Numbered from the stretch's first letter, positions 8,052 to 18,716 are shown. The stretch is 64,000 nt of DNA from Hyphomicrobiales bacterium (GCA_900467685.1 UBQX01000018.1:110379-174378); one strand, 5' to 3'. Notes: a model not told the origin generated them from the letters alone. Made by a program: numbers and translations.

Positions 8052-8869
8052 TGGACAGGCTCACCCGCGGGCTCACCGCCTTCTTCACCTATGCCTTTCT
8101 CGGCATCATGGCCTTTCTCTCGGTTTTCCCCTTCATCTGGATGGTGCTGGGCGCAACCAACACGTCCATTGACATCATCAAGGGCAAGGTCGGCATCGGC
8201 ACGGCCCTTCTCGACAATATCCGCGCCTTCAATGCCGCGGTCGACGTGCCGCTGGTCTTCTGGAACTCGATCAAGATCGCGCTCATCTCGACCGCGCTGA
8301 CGCTGATTGTCGCCTCGCTCGCCGGTTACGGCTTCGAAGTCTTCCGTTCGAAATATCGCGAGCGGGTCTATAGCGCGATCCTGCTGACGCTCATGGTGCC
8401 CTTTGCGGCGCTGATGATCCCGCTCTTCGTCATGATGGGCAAGTTCGGCCTCATCAACACGCATTGGGCGGTCATCCTGCCGACGCTGGGCTCGGCCTTC
8501 GTCATCTTCTATTTCCGCCAGTCCACCAAGGCCTTCCCCTCGGAACTGCGCGACGCAGCCCGCGTGGACGGCCTGAAGGAATGGCAGATCTTCCTGCTGA
8601 TCTATGTGCCCGTGATGCGCTCGACCTATGCGGCCGCCTTCATCATCGTGTTCATGGCCTCCTGGAACAACTATCTCTGGCCGCTGATCGTGCTGCAAAG
8701 CAACGAGATGAAGACGATCACGCTCGTCGTCTCCTCCATGGCCTCGGCCTATTATCCGGATTTCGGCGCCGTCATGGTCAGCGCCATTCTCGCCACGCTC
8801 CCAACCCTCATTGTCTTCTTCGTCATGCAGCGCCAGTTCGTGCAGGGCATGACCGGCTCGATCAAATAG
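8051..8869 (+). CDS. lacG: Lactose ABC transporter permease LacG
   Basis: A MalG-type permease of 272 residues with six hydrophobic segments and the EAA loop (LRDAARVDGLKEWQIFLLIYVPVM). It pairs with LacF to form the membrane channel. The following lacZ begins 8 bases after its stop, so the operon is continuous. Confidence 0.87.
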   Translation: MDRLTRGLTAFFTYAFLGIMAFLSVFPFIWMVLGATNTSIDIIKGKVGIGTALLDNIRAFNAAVDVPLVFWNSIKIALISTALTLIVASLAGYGFEVFRSKYRERVYSAILLTLMVPFAALMIPLFVMMGKFGLINTHWAVILPTLGSAFVIFYFRQSTKAFPSELRDAARVDGLKEWQIFLLIYVPVMRSTYAAAFIIVFMASWNNYLWPLIVLQSNEMKTITLVVSSMASAYYPDFGAVMVSAILATLPTLIVFFVMQRQFVQGMTGSIK

Positions 8870-8877
8870 GACTTCAC

Positions 8878-11124
8878 ATGCGCAATACCTCGCTCTTCAA
8901 CGACAACTGGATCTTTGCTGCGGGCTTCGACAAGGCTGCCGTTGGTGCGCCCCTCAAGGGCGAAACGGTTCGCCTGCCGCACAATGCGCTGGACCTGCCG
9001 CTGAACTATTTCGACGAGAAGGCCTATCAGAAGCCCTTCACCTACCAGAAGGTCATTGCCTGGGCTCCCGAGTTCGAAGGCAAGCAGGTTTCGATCGTCT
9101 TCGACGGCGCGATGGCCGACGCCGTCGTCTATGTGAACGGCGCGGAAGTGGTCGCTCACAAGGATGGTTATACGCCGTTCGAGGCGGTGCTGACCGGCCA
9201 CCTGAAGCAGGGCGACAACCTGATCACGGTGAAGATCGACGGGTCGGAAAACCCGGAAATCCCGCCCTTCGGCGGCCGCATCGACTATCTCACCTATGCC
9301 GGCATCTATCGTGATGCCTGGCTGAAGATCGCAAGCCCGGTTTCCATCGAAAACATCAAGATCGAAACGCCGGTGGCGCTGGCCGACAAGAAGTCCGTCA
9401 CCGCCCGCGTCGACCTGCGCGCCGCCGCCGGTCACGCTTTCGACGGTACGCTGACGCTGTCGCTCAAGTCGTCCGACGGCAAGGTGATCGCCTCGACGGA
9501 GAAGACCGTTTCGGGCGCCTCCGAAATCGTCTCCTTCACCGACATGGCCGGCCTCTCCATCTGGGAGCTGGAAAACCCGGTTCTCTACACGATCGAGGCT
9601 GTCCTTTCGACGGCAAGCGGCACCGACAACCTCTCCGCCAACTTTGGCTTCCGCACCGCGCAGTTCACACCCGAAGGCTTCTTCCTCAATGGCAAGCCGC
9701 TGAAGATCCGCGGGCTTAACCGTCACCAGTCCTGGCCCTATAGCGGCTATGCCATGGGCAAGCGCGCACAGGAGCGTGACGCCGAGATCCTGAAATACGA
9801 TCTCAAGTGCAATCTCGTGCGCACCTCGCACTATCCGCAGTCGCCCTGGTTCCTCGACCATTGCGACCGCATCGGCCTTCTGGTGTTTGAAGAAATCCCC
9901 GGCTGGCAGCATATCGGCGGCAAGGACTGGCAGGCCGAGAGCGTGAAGAATGTCGAGCGCATGATCCGCCGCGACTGGAACCACCCCTCGATCATCATAT
10001 GGGGCGTGCGCATCAACGAGTCGCAGGACAATCACGACTTCTATGTCGAGACCAACAAGACCGCGCGCGCCCTTGATCCGACCCGCCAGACCGGCGGCGT
10101 GCGCTACATCACCGACAGCGAATTCCTCGAAGACGTCTTCACCATGAACGACTTCGTGCTGGGGTCGGAAGAAATGCCGGGCGCCAATCGCGGCCGCATA
10201 CCGCTGCGCGACCAGCAGGAATGCACGGGTCTCAAGCAGAAGGTGCCCTACATCATCACCGAGTTCGGCGGCCACATGTATCCGACGAAGCGGCATGACC
10301 AGGAACAGCGCCAGGCCGAACACGTCACACGGCACCTGCAGGTGCTGAACGCCATGTATGGCGACCCGTCCATTTCGGGCGCCATCGGCTGGTGCATGTT
10401 CGACTACAACACCCACAAGGACTTCGGCTCCGGCGACCGCATCTGCCATCATGGCGTGATGGACATCTTCCGCGAACCGAAATTCGCCGCTTACGCTTAC
10501 AAGAGCCAGTGCGAACCGTCCGATGAAGTCGTCATGCAGCCCGCCTCCTTCTGGGCGCGCGGCGAGCGCAATATCGGCGGCATCCTGCCGCTGATCGTGC
10601 TGACGAACTGCGACGAGGTCGAGATCGCCTATGGCGATGGCATCCGCAAGCGCGTCGGCCCGGACCGCGAGCGCTTCCCGCATCTGCCGCATCCGCCGGT
10701 CGTCATCGACCACCGCCATTTCTCCAAGGACGAACTCGGCCTCTGGGGCATGGAATGGCAGCCGGGTGAGCTGATCGGCTTCGTCGGCGGCAAGGAAGTC
10801 GCCCGCATGAATATGGTCGCCGACCCGGTTCCGGCCAAGCTGGAAGTCGTCGCCGACGACCAGACGCTGCCCGCCGCCACCAAGGATCAGGTCCGCTTCA
10901 TCGTCCGCGCGCTCGACCAAGCCGGCAATATCCTGCCCTTCCTTGACGAGCCGGTGACGGTAGACGTGACGGGCGCGGCCAAGCTGCTCGGCCCTGAAAC
11001 CATCATTCTCACGGGCGGAACGACGGGCTTCTGGATTGAATCGACCGGGAACACCGGTGCCGTCAGCGTGAAGGTTTCTTCGCCGCGCTTTGCGACGCAG
11101 ACCCTGTCAATGACGGCCATCTAA
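8878..11124 (+). CDS. lacZ: Glycoside hydrolase family 2 beta-galactosidase
   Basis: A cytoplasmic GH2 enzyme of 748 residues. It has the N-terminal sugar-binding jelly roll, an immunoglobulin-like domain, the TIM barrel and an extra C-terminal beta domain. The acid/base glutamate lies in RINES (E381) and the nucleophile in ITEFGG (E462), both at the spacing expected for GH2. ATG 8878 is chosen because the N-terminal domain begins there and it follows the lacG stop directly. It would split imported lactose or related beta-galactosides. A beta-glucuronidase or other GH2 activity is not excluded by sequence, but the lacEFGZK order favours beta-galactosidase. Confidence 0.85.
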   Translation: MRNTSLFNDNWIFAAGFDKAAVGAPLKGETVRLPHNALDLPLNYFDEKAYQKPFTYQKVIAWAPEFEGKQVSIVFDGAMADAVVYVNGAEVVAHKDGYTPFEAVLTGHLKQGDNLITVKIDGSENPEIPPFGGRIDYLTYAGIYRDAWLKIASPVSIENIKIETPVALADKKSVTARVDLRAAAGHAFDGTLTLSLKSSDGKVIASTEKTVSGASEIVSFTDMAGLSIWELENPVLYTIEAVLSTASGTDNLSANFGFRTAQFTPEGFFLNGKPLKIRGLNRHQSWPYSGYAMGKRAQERDAEILKYDLKCNLVRTSHYPQSPWFLDHCDRIGLLVFEEIPGWQHIGGKDWQAESVKNVERMIRRDWNHPSIIIWGVRINESQDNHDFYVETNKTARALDPTRQTGGVRYITDSEFLEDVFTMNDFVLGSEEMPGANRGRIPLRDQQECTGLKQKVPYIITEFGGHMYPTKRHDQEQRQAEHVTRHLQVLNAMYGDPSISGAIGWCMFDYNTHKDFGSGDRICHHGVMDIFREPKFAAYAYKSQCEPSDEVVMQPASFWARGERNIGGILPLIVLTNCDEVEIAYGDGIRKRVGPDRERFPHLPHPPVVIDHRHFSKDELGLWGMEWQPGELIGFVGGKEVARMNMVADPVPAKLEVVADDQTLPAATKDQVRFIVRALDQAGNILPFLDEPVTVDVTGAAKLLGPETIILTGGTTGFWIESTGNTGAVSVKVSSPRFATQTLSMTAI

Positions 11125-11136
11125 GGGGGACGCAAC

Positions 11137-12216
<1,080 letters not shown>

Positions 12217-12253
12217 GGCGGGATCAGGCAGGATGATTTTCCGTCGTGCCGTG

Positions 12254-12448
12254 AGCCCCCTCACCCCGCCTCCGCTTCGCTCGGCGACCCTCTCCCCAAG
12301 GGGAGAGGAGGAACGGATAGGCTGCGGCTCCTTGACGACTGACACGCCGGAGTGACCGGCTCCCTCAACTTCGATGGGGAACGCCAAGGGCGCGACTAGC
12401 CCGCTTCTCCCCTTGGGGAGAAGATGCCGGCAGGCAGATGAGGGGGCT
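12254..12448. repeat. RIME1-like rhizobial intergenic mosaic element, copy A
   Basis: A 195-bp element bounded by a perfect 10-bp inverted repeat (AGCCCCCTCA at 12254, TGAGGGGGCT at 12439). Inside are two CTCCCC-AAGGGGAG type palindromes and the GATGCCGGCAGGCAGATGAG end segment. The same segments recur at 26216-26336. This copy carries about 70 extra bases between its two palindromes. It lies after lacK, where its hairpins may also end transcription. Confidence 0.75.
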
Positions 12449-12578
12449 ACCGCGACCGCGGGCGGCCAATCCTGCACCCGCATAACACCAACCGAACGCA
12501 AATTATTTTCAGACTTGCGCACCCGGCATCATGCCTTCATGACTTCGCTCCAAAGACAGTCACATGCGGGAGGACACG

Positions 12579-13361
12579 ATGACGGCGACATTCGATTGGA
12601 CACAGGCTTTTTCCCTTGATGGCAAGCGGGCTCTGGTAACGGGCGGCGCGGCCGGCATCGGGCAGGCGATTGCCGTAGCGCTCGCCGCCGCCGGGGCCGA
12701 TGTCGCCTTCACCACCCATTCCCGCCCGGGCGATGAAACCGCCGCCGCGATTGCCGCCCATGGCCGCAAGGCGAAGGACGTTCATGCCGATCTCGGCGCG
12801 CTCGATGCGGCCGGAGCGGAAGCCCTGATCGAAAAGCTCGAAGCCGAATTCGGCGGCATCGACATTCTCGTCAACAATGCCGGTATCATCCGCCGCGCCG
12901 ATCTGCCCGTGCATAGCGAGGAAGACTGGCGCGCCGTGCTCTCCACCAATCTCGATTCCGTCTGGTTCCTGTCGCAGGCCGCCTCCCGCCGGATGCAGGA
13001 CCGCAAGCACGGCCGCATCATCAACATTGCCTCGCTCCTCTCCTTCCAGGGCGGCATCCGCGTTCCCGGCTACACAGCATCCAAGCACGCTGCAGCTGGC
13101 CTCACCAAGGCGCTCGCCAACGAACTGGCCCCGCATGGCGTCACCGCAAACGCCATCGCGCCCGGCTATATCGCGACCGACAATACGACCGCATTGCGCG
13201 CCGATCCAGACCGCTCGCGCCAGATCCTCGAGCGCATCCCGGCCGGCCGCTGGGGCGAAGCCTCCGACATCGCCGGCACCGCCGTCTTCCTCGCCTCGCC
13301 GGCCGCCAATTACATCACCGGCGCGGTGCTCAACGTGGATGGTGGCTGGCTGGCGCGGTGA
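12579..13361 (+). CDS. SDR-family oxidoreductase, KduD-like (2-deoxy-D-gluconate 3-dehydrogenase family)
   Basis: A classical short-chain dehydrogenase of 260 residues. It has a nucleotide-binding GGAAGIG motif near residue 24, NNAG, the catalytic Ser in IASLLSF and YTASK (Tyr/Lys). The overall pattern is nearest the KduD group, which oxidises 2-deoxy-3-keto sugar acids or related compounds. The ATG at 12579 is preferred over one at 12564, because the GGGAGG ribosome site lies between them. It stands alone between the lac operon and the photolyase gene. The true substrate is unknown. Confidence 0.75.
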   Translation: MTATFDWTQAFSLDGKRALVTGGAAGIGQAIAVALAAAGADVAFTTHSRPGDETAAAIAAHGRKAKDVHADLGALDAAGAEALIEKLEAEFGGIDILVNNAGIIRRADLPVHSEEDWRAVLSTNLDSVWFLSQAASRRMQDRKHGRIINIASLLSFQGGIRVPGYTASKHAAAGLTKALANELAPHGVTANAIAPGYIATDNTTALRADPDRSRQILERIPAGRWGEASDIAGTAVFLASPAANYITGAVLNVDGGWLAR

Positions 13362-13430
13362 TCATCAGCCGATCCGCGCCGGACTCGATTTCGTATCTGC
13401 TGCATGTGACCCAAGGCAAAGCCGGAGCCC

Positions 13431-14978
13431 ATGCAGCAGACCCGCAACCTCATTTTCATTCTCGGCGACCAGCTGACGCCCGGCATTTCGAGCCTCAAGG
13501 AGGCCGATCCGGCGCGCGACACCGTGCTCATGGTGGAGGTCGCCGAAGAGACCACCTATGTCCGGCATCACAAGAAGAAGCTGGTTCTGATCCTCTCCGC
13601 CATGCGGCACTTCGCCGAGGAATTGACGGAGAAGGGCTTCAAGGTCCGCTATGTCAGGCTGGATGACGCGGACAATACCGGTTCTTTCGGAGACGAACTC
13701 GCACGCGCCGCGAAAGCGCTGAAGCCGGAGCGGATCGTCGTGACGGAAGCCGCCGAACGCCGGGTGGTCGAGGCGATGAAGGGCTGGGAAACGCAGATCG
13801 GCATCCCCGTGGAAATCCGCGAGGATGATCGTTTTCTGGCCTCGCACCAAGAGTTCCAGCGCTGGGCCGAAGGTCGGCGCGAGCTGACGATGGAATATTT
13901 CTACCGCGACATGCGCCGCAAGACAGGGCTCTTGATGGAGGGCGATAAGCCCGTCGGCGGACGCTGGAATTTCGATGCGGAGAACCGCAAGCCTGCCAGC
14001 GCCACGCTGTTCCGGAAAGAGCGCAAAAGCATCAAGCCGGACACGATCACGGAAGAGGTCGCGGCGCTCGTGGAAGCACGCTTTCCCGATCACATGGGCT
14101 CAACCGAAGGCTTCTCCTTCGCGGTGACCCGAAAGCATGCGGAAGCTATCGCTGACACATTCATCGCCGACTTCCTGCCCTCCTTCGGCGAGACGCAGGA
14201 TGCGATGCTGGCGGACGATCCGTTCCTCAACCACGCGCTGCTCTCCTTCTACATCAATATCGGCCTTCTCGATCCGCTGGAAATCTGCCGCGCCGCCGAG
14301 CGCGCCTATATGGAAGGTGCTGCTCCCATCGAGGCCGTCGAGGGTTTCATCCGCCAGATCATCGGCTGGCGCGAATATGTCCGCGGCATCTACTGGCTGG
14401 CGGGTCCCGGCTACGAGAAGAAGAATTTCTTCGACGCGAAACGCCCCCTGCCCGATTTCTTCTGGACCGGAAAGACGGACATGCGCTGCCTTGCGACCGT
14501 CATCGGCGAGACCATCGAAAATGCCTATGCGCATCACATCCAGCGGCTGATGATCACCGGCAATTTCGCGCTGCTCGCCGGACTCGACCCTTACGCGCTG
14601 CATATCTGGTATCTGGAAGTCTATGCCGATGCGTTCGAATGGGTGGAACTCCCGAACGTCGTCGGCATGAGCCAATACGCCGATGGCGGCTTCCTGGCCT
14701 CGAAGCCCTATGCCGCCAGTGGTGCCTATGTCTCGCGCATGTCGGATTACTGCACCGGCTGCCGCTATGATGTGAAGCAGAAGACGGGCGACAAGGCCTG
14801 TCCGCTCAATGCGCTCTACTGGCACTTCCTCGACCGCCACGCCGACAAGCTTTCCCGCAACCGCCGCCTTGCCCAGCCCTATGCCACATGGCGGCGGATG
14901 GACGAGGGGCAGAAGGCGGTCTACCGCACCAGTGCCGAAGCGTTTCTGGCGCGGCTGGATCGGGGCGAGAAGGTCTGA
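13431..14978 (+). CDS. phrB: Iron-sulfur bacterial cryptochrome/photolyase (PhrB type, (6-4) photolyase)
   Basis: A 515-residue member of the FeS-BCP/CryPro family, which repairs (6-4) photoproducts and carries FAD, a lumazine chromophore and a [4Fe-4S] cluster. The four cluster cysteines are visible as C353 (DMRC), C441 and C444 (YCTGC) and C457 (KACPLN). Each lies exactly three residues after the corresponding cysteine of Agrobacterium PhrB. The N-terminal domain begins with LIFILGDQL, typical of this group. It converges with the GH4 gene, leaving three bases between the stop codons. Confidence 0.9.
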   Translation: MQQTRNLIFILGDQLTPGISSLKEADPARDTVLMVEVAEETTYVRHHKKKLVLILSAMRHFAEELTEKGFKVRYVRLDDADNTGSFGDELARAAKALKPERIVVTEAAERRVVEAMKGWETQIGIPVEIREDDRFLASHQEFQRWAEGRRELTMEYFYRDMRRKTGLLMEGDKPVGGRWNFDAENRKPASATLFRKERKSIKPDTITEEVAALVEARFPDHMGSTEGFSFAVTRKHAEAIADTFIADFLPSFGETQDAMLADDPFLNHALLSFYINIGLLDPLEICRAAERAYMEGAAPIEAVEGFIRQIIGWREYVRGIYWLAGPGYEKKNFFDAKRPLPDFFWTGKTDMRCLATVIGETIENAYAHHIQRLMITGNFALLAGLDPYALHIWYLEVYADAFEWVELPNVVGMSQYADGGFLASKPYAASGAYVSRMSDYCTGCRYDVKQKTGDKACPLNALYWHFLDRHADKLSRNRRLAQPYATWRRMDEGQKAVYRTSAEAFLARLDRGEKV

Positions 14979-14981
14979 GCG

Positions 14982-16337
14982 TTACTTCACCCGAGCCCAT
15001 TCCGGCAGCCAGTCGCCATGGGCGGCAAGCAGGTCGTTGGTCATCGCCCAGATCTGGTCGAGATCGAGTTCGGCGGCGGTATGCGGGTCCATCATGGCGG
15101 CGTGATAGATGTGCTCGCGATTTTCCGTCATCAGCGCCTGAACGGTCAGTTCCTGCACGTTGATGTTGGTGCGGATGAGCGCGGTGAGCTGCGGCGGCAG
15201 CGCGCCGATGAAGGTCGGCTGGATGCCGTTATTGTCGACAAGGCAGGGCACCTCGGCAGCGCAGTTTGCCGGCAGCGAGGTGATGCAGCCATTGTTGCGG
15301 ACGTTGCCATAGATGACCGAAGGTTCACCGGTCCAGACCGAGTTGACGATGGACGAGGCATATTCGTGGCTCGCCTTGACCTCGATCTTGTCGGCAGCCT
15401 TGTAAGCGGCGGCTTCCGATTTCCAGCGCTCGATCTGCTCGACGCAGCGCTTGGGATACTCGTCCAGCGGAATGCCGTATTTCTCGATCAGGTCCTCGCG
15501 GCCTTCCTTGATGAAATAGGGCGTGTATTCGGCGAAATGTTCCGAGCTTTCGGTGACGAAATAGCCGAGACGCGTCAGCATTTCGTAGCGCACCTTGTTG
15601 GGGCAGCGCGGGTTCCAGTGGCTGGGCTTGGGGAAGCGGCCTTCGCGATAGCCCTTCAGGAGGTCCGGATAGAGGTTCCTGTAGGAGCCGTCGGCCTGGC
15701 GATGCTCGAAGTTCAGATAGAAAGCCATGTGGTTGATGCCGGCGGCACGGTAGCGGATTTCCTCCACCGGGATCTCCAGATCGCGCGCCAGTTCGTAGGC
15801 CGTGCCCTGAACCGAATGGCAGAGACCGACCTGCTTGATCGTTGGATATTTCTCCGCAATCGCCCAGGTGTTGATCGCCATCGGGTTCACATATTGCAGC
15901 ATGATCGCATTGGGGCAGACGGCAAGCATGTCCTCGCAGATCTTCCACAGATGCGGCACGGTGCGCAGCCCGCGCATGATGCCGCCAATGCCGAGCGTGT
16001 CGGCAATGGTCTGGCGCAGGCCATATTTCTTCGGCACTTCAAAGTCGGTGACGGTGCAGGGCTCATAGCCGCCGATCTGGAAGGCGACGACGACGAAGTC
16101 GGCCTTGTCGAGCGCGGGGCGCTGGTCCGAATGCGTCTCGATCCCAGCCGGAACGCCGAGCGTGGCAACAAGCTTGGAGGCAACGATTTCGCTTTCGGCC
16201 AGCCGCTCCGGATTGATGTCCATCAGCGCGATCGTCGCGCCCGAGAGCGCCGGGCGCTGCAGGATGTCGCCGATGATGTTCTTCATGAAGACTGTGGAGC
16301 CTGCGCCGATAAAGGCAATTCTCGGGTTCCGGTTCAT
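14982..16337 (-). CDS. melA: Glycoside hydrolase family 4 alpha-galactosidase (MelA-like)
   Basis: A 451-residue GH4 enzyme that uses NAD+ and a divalent metal for redox-assisted hydrolysis. The NAD-binding motif is GAGST at residues 11-15. The metal ligands are C173 (GLCHSVQGT) and H203 (GINHMAF), which match MelA-type alpha-galactosidases. It probably degrades melibiose or raffinose-type alpha-galactosides, in keeping with the nearby lac genes. Other GH4 activities (alpha-glucosidase, alpha-glucuronidase) are less likely because of the MelA-type CHS motif. Confidence 0.8.
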   Translation of the reverse strand: MNRNPRIAFIGAGSTVFMKNIIGDILQRPALSGATIALMDINPERLAESEIVASKLVATLGVPAGIETHSDQRPALDKADFVVVAFQIGGYEPCTVTDFEVPKKYGLRQTIADTLGIGGIMRGLRTVPHLWKICEDMLAVCPNAIMLQYVNPMAINTWAIAEKYPTIKQVGLCHSVQGTAYELARDLEIPVEEIRYRAAGINHMAFYLNFEHRQADGSYRNLYPDLLKGYREGRFPKPSHWNPRCPNKVRYEMLTRLGYFVTESSEHFAEYTPYFIKEGREDLIEKYGIPLDEYPKRCVEQIERWKSEAAAYKAADKIEVKASHEYASSIVNSVWTGEPSVIYGNVRNNGCITSLPANCAAEVPCLVDNNGIQPTFIGALPPQLTALIRTNINVQELTVQALMTENREHIYHAAMMDPHTAAELDLDQIWAMTNDLLAAHGDWLPEWARVK

Positions 16338-16734
16338 CGTGTCTCGCGCTCCTCGCCACCGCCCCGTGTCATCGCCGAGGCCATATTATGCTTGTTTGAT
16401 GGGGCTGCGCCTTTGTGCGCCCAACCATCTATGAAAGCTTGAATATCGCCGGGCGCGCGGGGATGAAAAGAGAAGGCTTGTGCTTTTGTGGGTAATTTTG
16501 TGCTCTGGGTCTTTTGGACGTCGTGGGAAAGCACCCCAGCTGCTTCAACGTCACTTCTAAAGACGATACGCCCTTACGGGCGTCATCCTCTGGCTTGTCC
16601 AGAGGATCTACTGACGAGGCCGGGCAATCGACGGCGCGGCAGGAATTCGGCGTAGCAGATCCTCGGGACAAGCCCGAGGATGACGGCATAGGGATGCTCC
16701 CGGCCGCTAATCCCCGCGAAGTCCCGAGACTTAG
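16338..16734. other. Intergenic region with a paired-palindrome element
   Basis: This 397-base gap lies upstream of the GH4 gene (minus strand) and downstream of the DUF6165 gene. It contains the repeat at 16581-16685. The remaining 240 bases before melA hold no recognisable gene; they should contain the melA promoter, but no clear -35/-10 pair or operator stands out. Confidence 0.5.
16581..16685. repeat. Paired-palindrome intergenic element (CGTCATCCTC...GAGGATGACG)
   Basis: Two palindromes, CCTCTGG-CTTGT-CCAGAGG and CCTCGGG-ACAAG-CCCGAGG, form the ends of a larger inverted repeat of about 28 bases that starts CGTCATCC and ends GGATGACG. Elements of this form are scattered in intergenic DNA of Rhizobiales. 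Only one copy occurs in this window. It sits after the DUF6165 gene, where it could act as a transcription end. Confidence 0.65.
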
Positions 16735-17112
16735 TCACGCATAAGGCCGATAGGACTTTTCTTCGACGAGTTCAGACGACAGCGCGAAATTGATCTCGCG
16801 CTTCACATCGGCGCGCTGGTCGTTGGTCACGTAGACGGCGCGGGCCAGCTCGATGAAGCGGGGGCCGAAATTCTGTTCGCGCTCGCAATCTCGGATCTCG
16901 TCCTCGATATCCCAGAGGCGGGTGTTGACCTCCTTGAGGCGCAACTTGAGCCGCAGCACCTGCGTGGCCACCGGAGAGAGCTTGCGGTTGAGCAGCCAGA
17001 GTTCGCGCGTCACATTGGCGAGCTTCTTCGGATCGTCCATCCGCTCGGCCTTGATTTCGAGAATGGTGATCTTGTCGACGAGTTCACCCCAGGAGATCGG
17101 CACTTCGATCAT
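16735..17112 (-). CDS. DUF6165 family protein
   Basis: A protein of 125 residues that fits the uncharacterised DUF6165 family (begins MIEVPISWGELVDKITILEIK). It is charged, predicted mostly helical with a heptad-like central segment, and has no signal peptide or membrane segment. Its start overlaps the stop of the upstream TPR-glycosyltransferase gene, so the two are translationally coupled. No function is established. The coupling suggests a partner or accessory of that enzyme. Confidence 0.75.
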   Translation of the reverse strand: MIEVPISWGELVDKITILEIKAERMDDPKKLANVTRELWLLNRKLSPVATQVLRLKLRLKEVNTRLWDIEDEIRDCEREQNFGPRFIELARAVYVTNDQRADVKREINFALSSELVEEKSYRPYA

Positions 17113-18716
17113 CAGTCTTTGTCCTTTTCTTGTGCAAGCACAGCAATATCTTTGGCAATACGGTTATAAAGTTCAAACCAGTCGTCGCCCGCCGCAGCCC
17201 GCAGGAGCCGCATGGTCGGATACCAGGGCGTATCTTCCCGCTCCAACATCCATCTCCACTCCGCAATATGACGGAGCGTGACCCAGACCGGGCGGCCGAG
17301 CGCGCCGGCCAGATGCGCAATAGAGGTGTCGCAGGTGACGACGAGATCGAGATTGGCCATCACGGCGGCTGTATCGACAAAGGCGTCCGGTCCGCGATCG
17401 AAGCCGTCGGTGAAGACATGGACACGCCTGGCGACTGGCTCGGGAAGTTCGTCCGCGCCCACATCCATGTGCAGGGCATAGAGTTCAACACCCGACAGGC
17501 CCGCGAGCGGCGCCAGTGCCGAGGTCGGGATGGAGCGGCGCGGATCGACGCGGAAGTCCTGGCTGCCGCGCCAGCAGAGGCCCACCTTGAAGCCCCTGAC
17601 CGGCATCCGGGTACGCCAGAACTGGGTCTTCTCCGCATCCGCGGCCAGATAAGGCATGTCAGCCGGGATTGTCTTCTCGACGGTCGCAAAGGCGCGCGGC
17701 AGCGAACTGATCGCCACCGTGGCATCGAAGCTGCCGGTGAAGTCATTCGTGTCGCGCCAGTCGACTTTCGCGCCCGAAGTCGCCAGCAGCCGCTGCATCT
17801 TGGCGGGTCCGGCAAAGGTGACCTGCGCGCCATGGTCCGTCAGCAGCTTTACATAGCGAAAAAACTGGATCGTATCGCCCAGCCCGTGGTCATTGACGAC
17901 CAGCACGCTTTTGCCCGCGATGGTCTCCGGGTGCGCGATGTCAAACCGTGCATCGGACACGGGAACAGGGCGCTGCCCGTCGATCCAGCGGCTTTCGTAG
18001 CCCTCCCAGCCGTCCTGGAAATTCCCGAGCAGAAGCTGCAGCGTGCCCTTACTGCTCAGCGCTTCCTCAAGCTTCGGGTCGAAGGCAAGCGCGCAGTCAT
18101 AGTAGTCCATGGCCTGCTGAAAATCGCCCTTGCTGCGCGCGACAATGCCAAGCCCGCAATAGGCCTCGGCGCAATCGGGCTTGAGCAGTGCCGCGCGCAT
18201 GAAGGCCTCATGCGCCTCGTCCTCGCGGCCGAGCCGGCGCAATGCGCTGCCGAGGTTCAGCTCCGCCTCGACCAGCGCCGGGTCCAGCGCCAGCGCCGTT
18301 TGCAGGGTGTCGACGGACTCGGCAAGCCTGCCGCTCTGGTAGAGCGCGGCACCCAGATTGGATCGCGCACCGGCATCAGCCGGTTGCAGCTCGACGGCAC
18401 GGGCGAAGTCGGCCACCGCCGTATCGAGGCGGCTGAGGGCGAAATACAGGCAGCCGCGATTGAAGAGCGCGTCGAAATAGTCCGGATCGAGTTCGATGGC
18501 GCGGCCATAGAAGGCAAGCGCCCCGTCGAAATGTCCCGTCGTTTGCAGGATATAGCCGCCGGAGCACAGCGCTTCGGGAAATTCAGGTTGCGCCGCAAGG
18601 GCTGCGTCGAAGAATTCGATGGCCCGTTCCAGATTGCCTTCCGCCTTTTCCTTCAGGCCGCGGTTGTAAAGCGCACGTGCGTCTTCCTTCACGGTCCGGG
18701 CTGTGGAAGTGGTCAT
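17112..18716 (-). CDS. TPR-repeat protein with C-terminal GT9-like glycosyltransferase domain
   Basis: A 534-residue two-part protein. Residues 10-260 are about seven tetratricopeptide repeats (for example AEGNLERAIEFFDAALAAQPEFPEAL). Residues 280-530 resemble the ADP-heptose/GT9 glycosyltransferase fold, with VLVVNDHGLGDTIQFFRYV and the late DTSIAHLAGALGRPVW motif. The start ATG at 18716 is preferred, since upstream in-frame sequence is unrelated and overlaps the FGGY kinase gene. Such TPR-GT proteins are common in alphaproteobacteria and are thought to modify glycans or proteins, but no acceptor is known. It is coupled to the DUF6165 gene. Confidence 0.75.
   Translation of the reverse strand: MTTSTARTVKEDARALYNRGLKEKAEGNLERAIEFFDAALAAQPEFPEALCSGGYILQTTGHFDGALAFYGRAIELDPDYFDALFNRGCLYFALSRLDTAVADFARAVELQPADAGARSNLGAALYQSGRLAESVDTLQTALALDPALVEAELNLGSALRRLGREDEAHEAFMRAALLKPDCAEAYCGLGIVARSKGDFQQAMDYYDCALAFDPKLEEALSSKGTLQLLLGNFQDGWEGYESRWIDGQRPVPVSDARFDIAHPETIAGKSVLVVNDHGLGDTIQFFRYVKLLTDHGAQVTFAGPAKMQRLLATSGAKVDWRDTNDFTGSFDATVAISSLPRAFATVEKTIPADMPYLAADAEKTQFWRTRMPVRGFKVGLCWRGSQDFRVDPRRSIPTSALAPLAGLSGVELYALHMDVGADELPEPVARRVHVFTDGFDRGPDAFVDTAAVMANLDLVVTCDTSIAHLAGALGRPVWVTLRHIAEWRWMLEREDTPWYPTMRLLRAAAGDDWFELYNRIAKDIAVLAQEKDKD

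Noticed and set aside
8752..10920. A 722-codon open frame on the minus strand opposite lacZ
   Set aside because: It mirrors the GC-rich third positions of lacZ, has no family motif, and lacZ on the plus strand shows both GH2 catalytic glutamates.
15018..16442. A 474-codon plus-strand frame opposite melA
   Set aside because: A shadow of the GH4 gene, which has an intact NAD motif and metal ligands.
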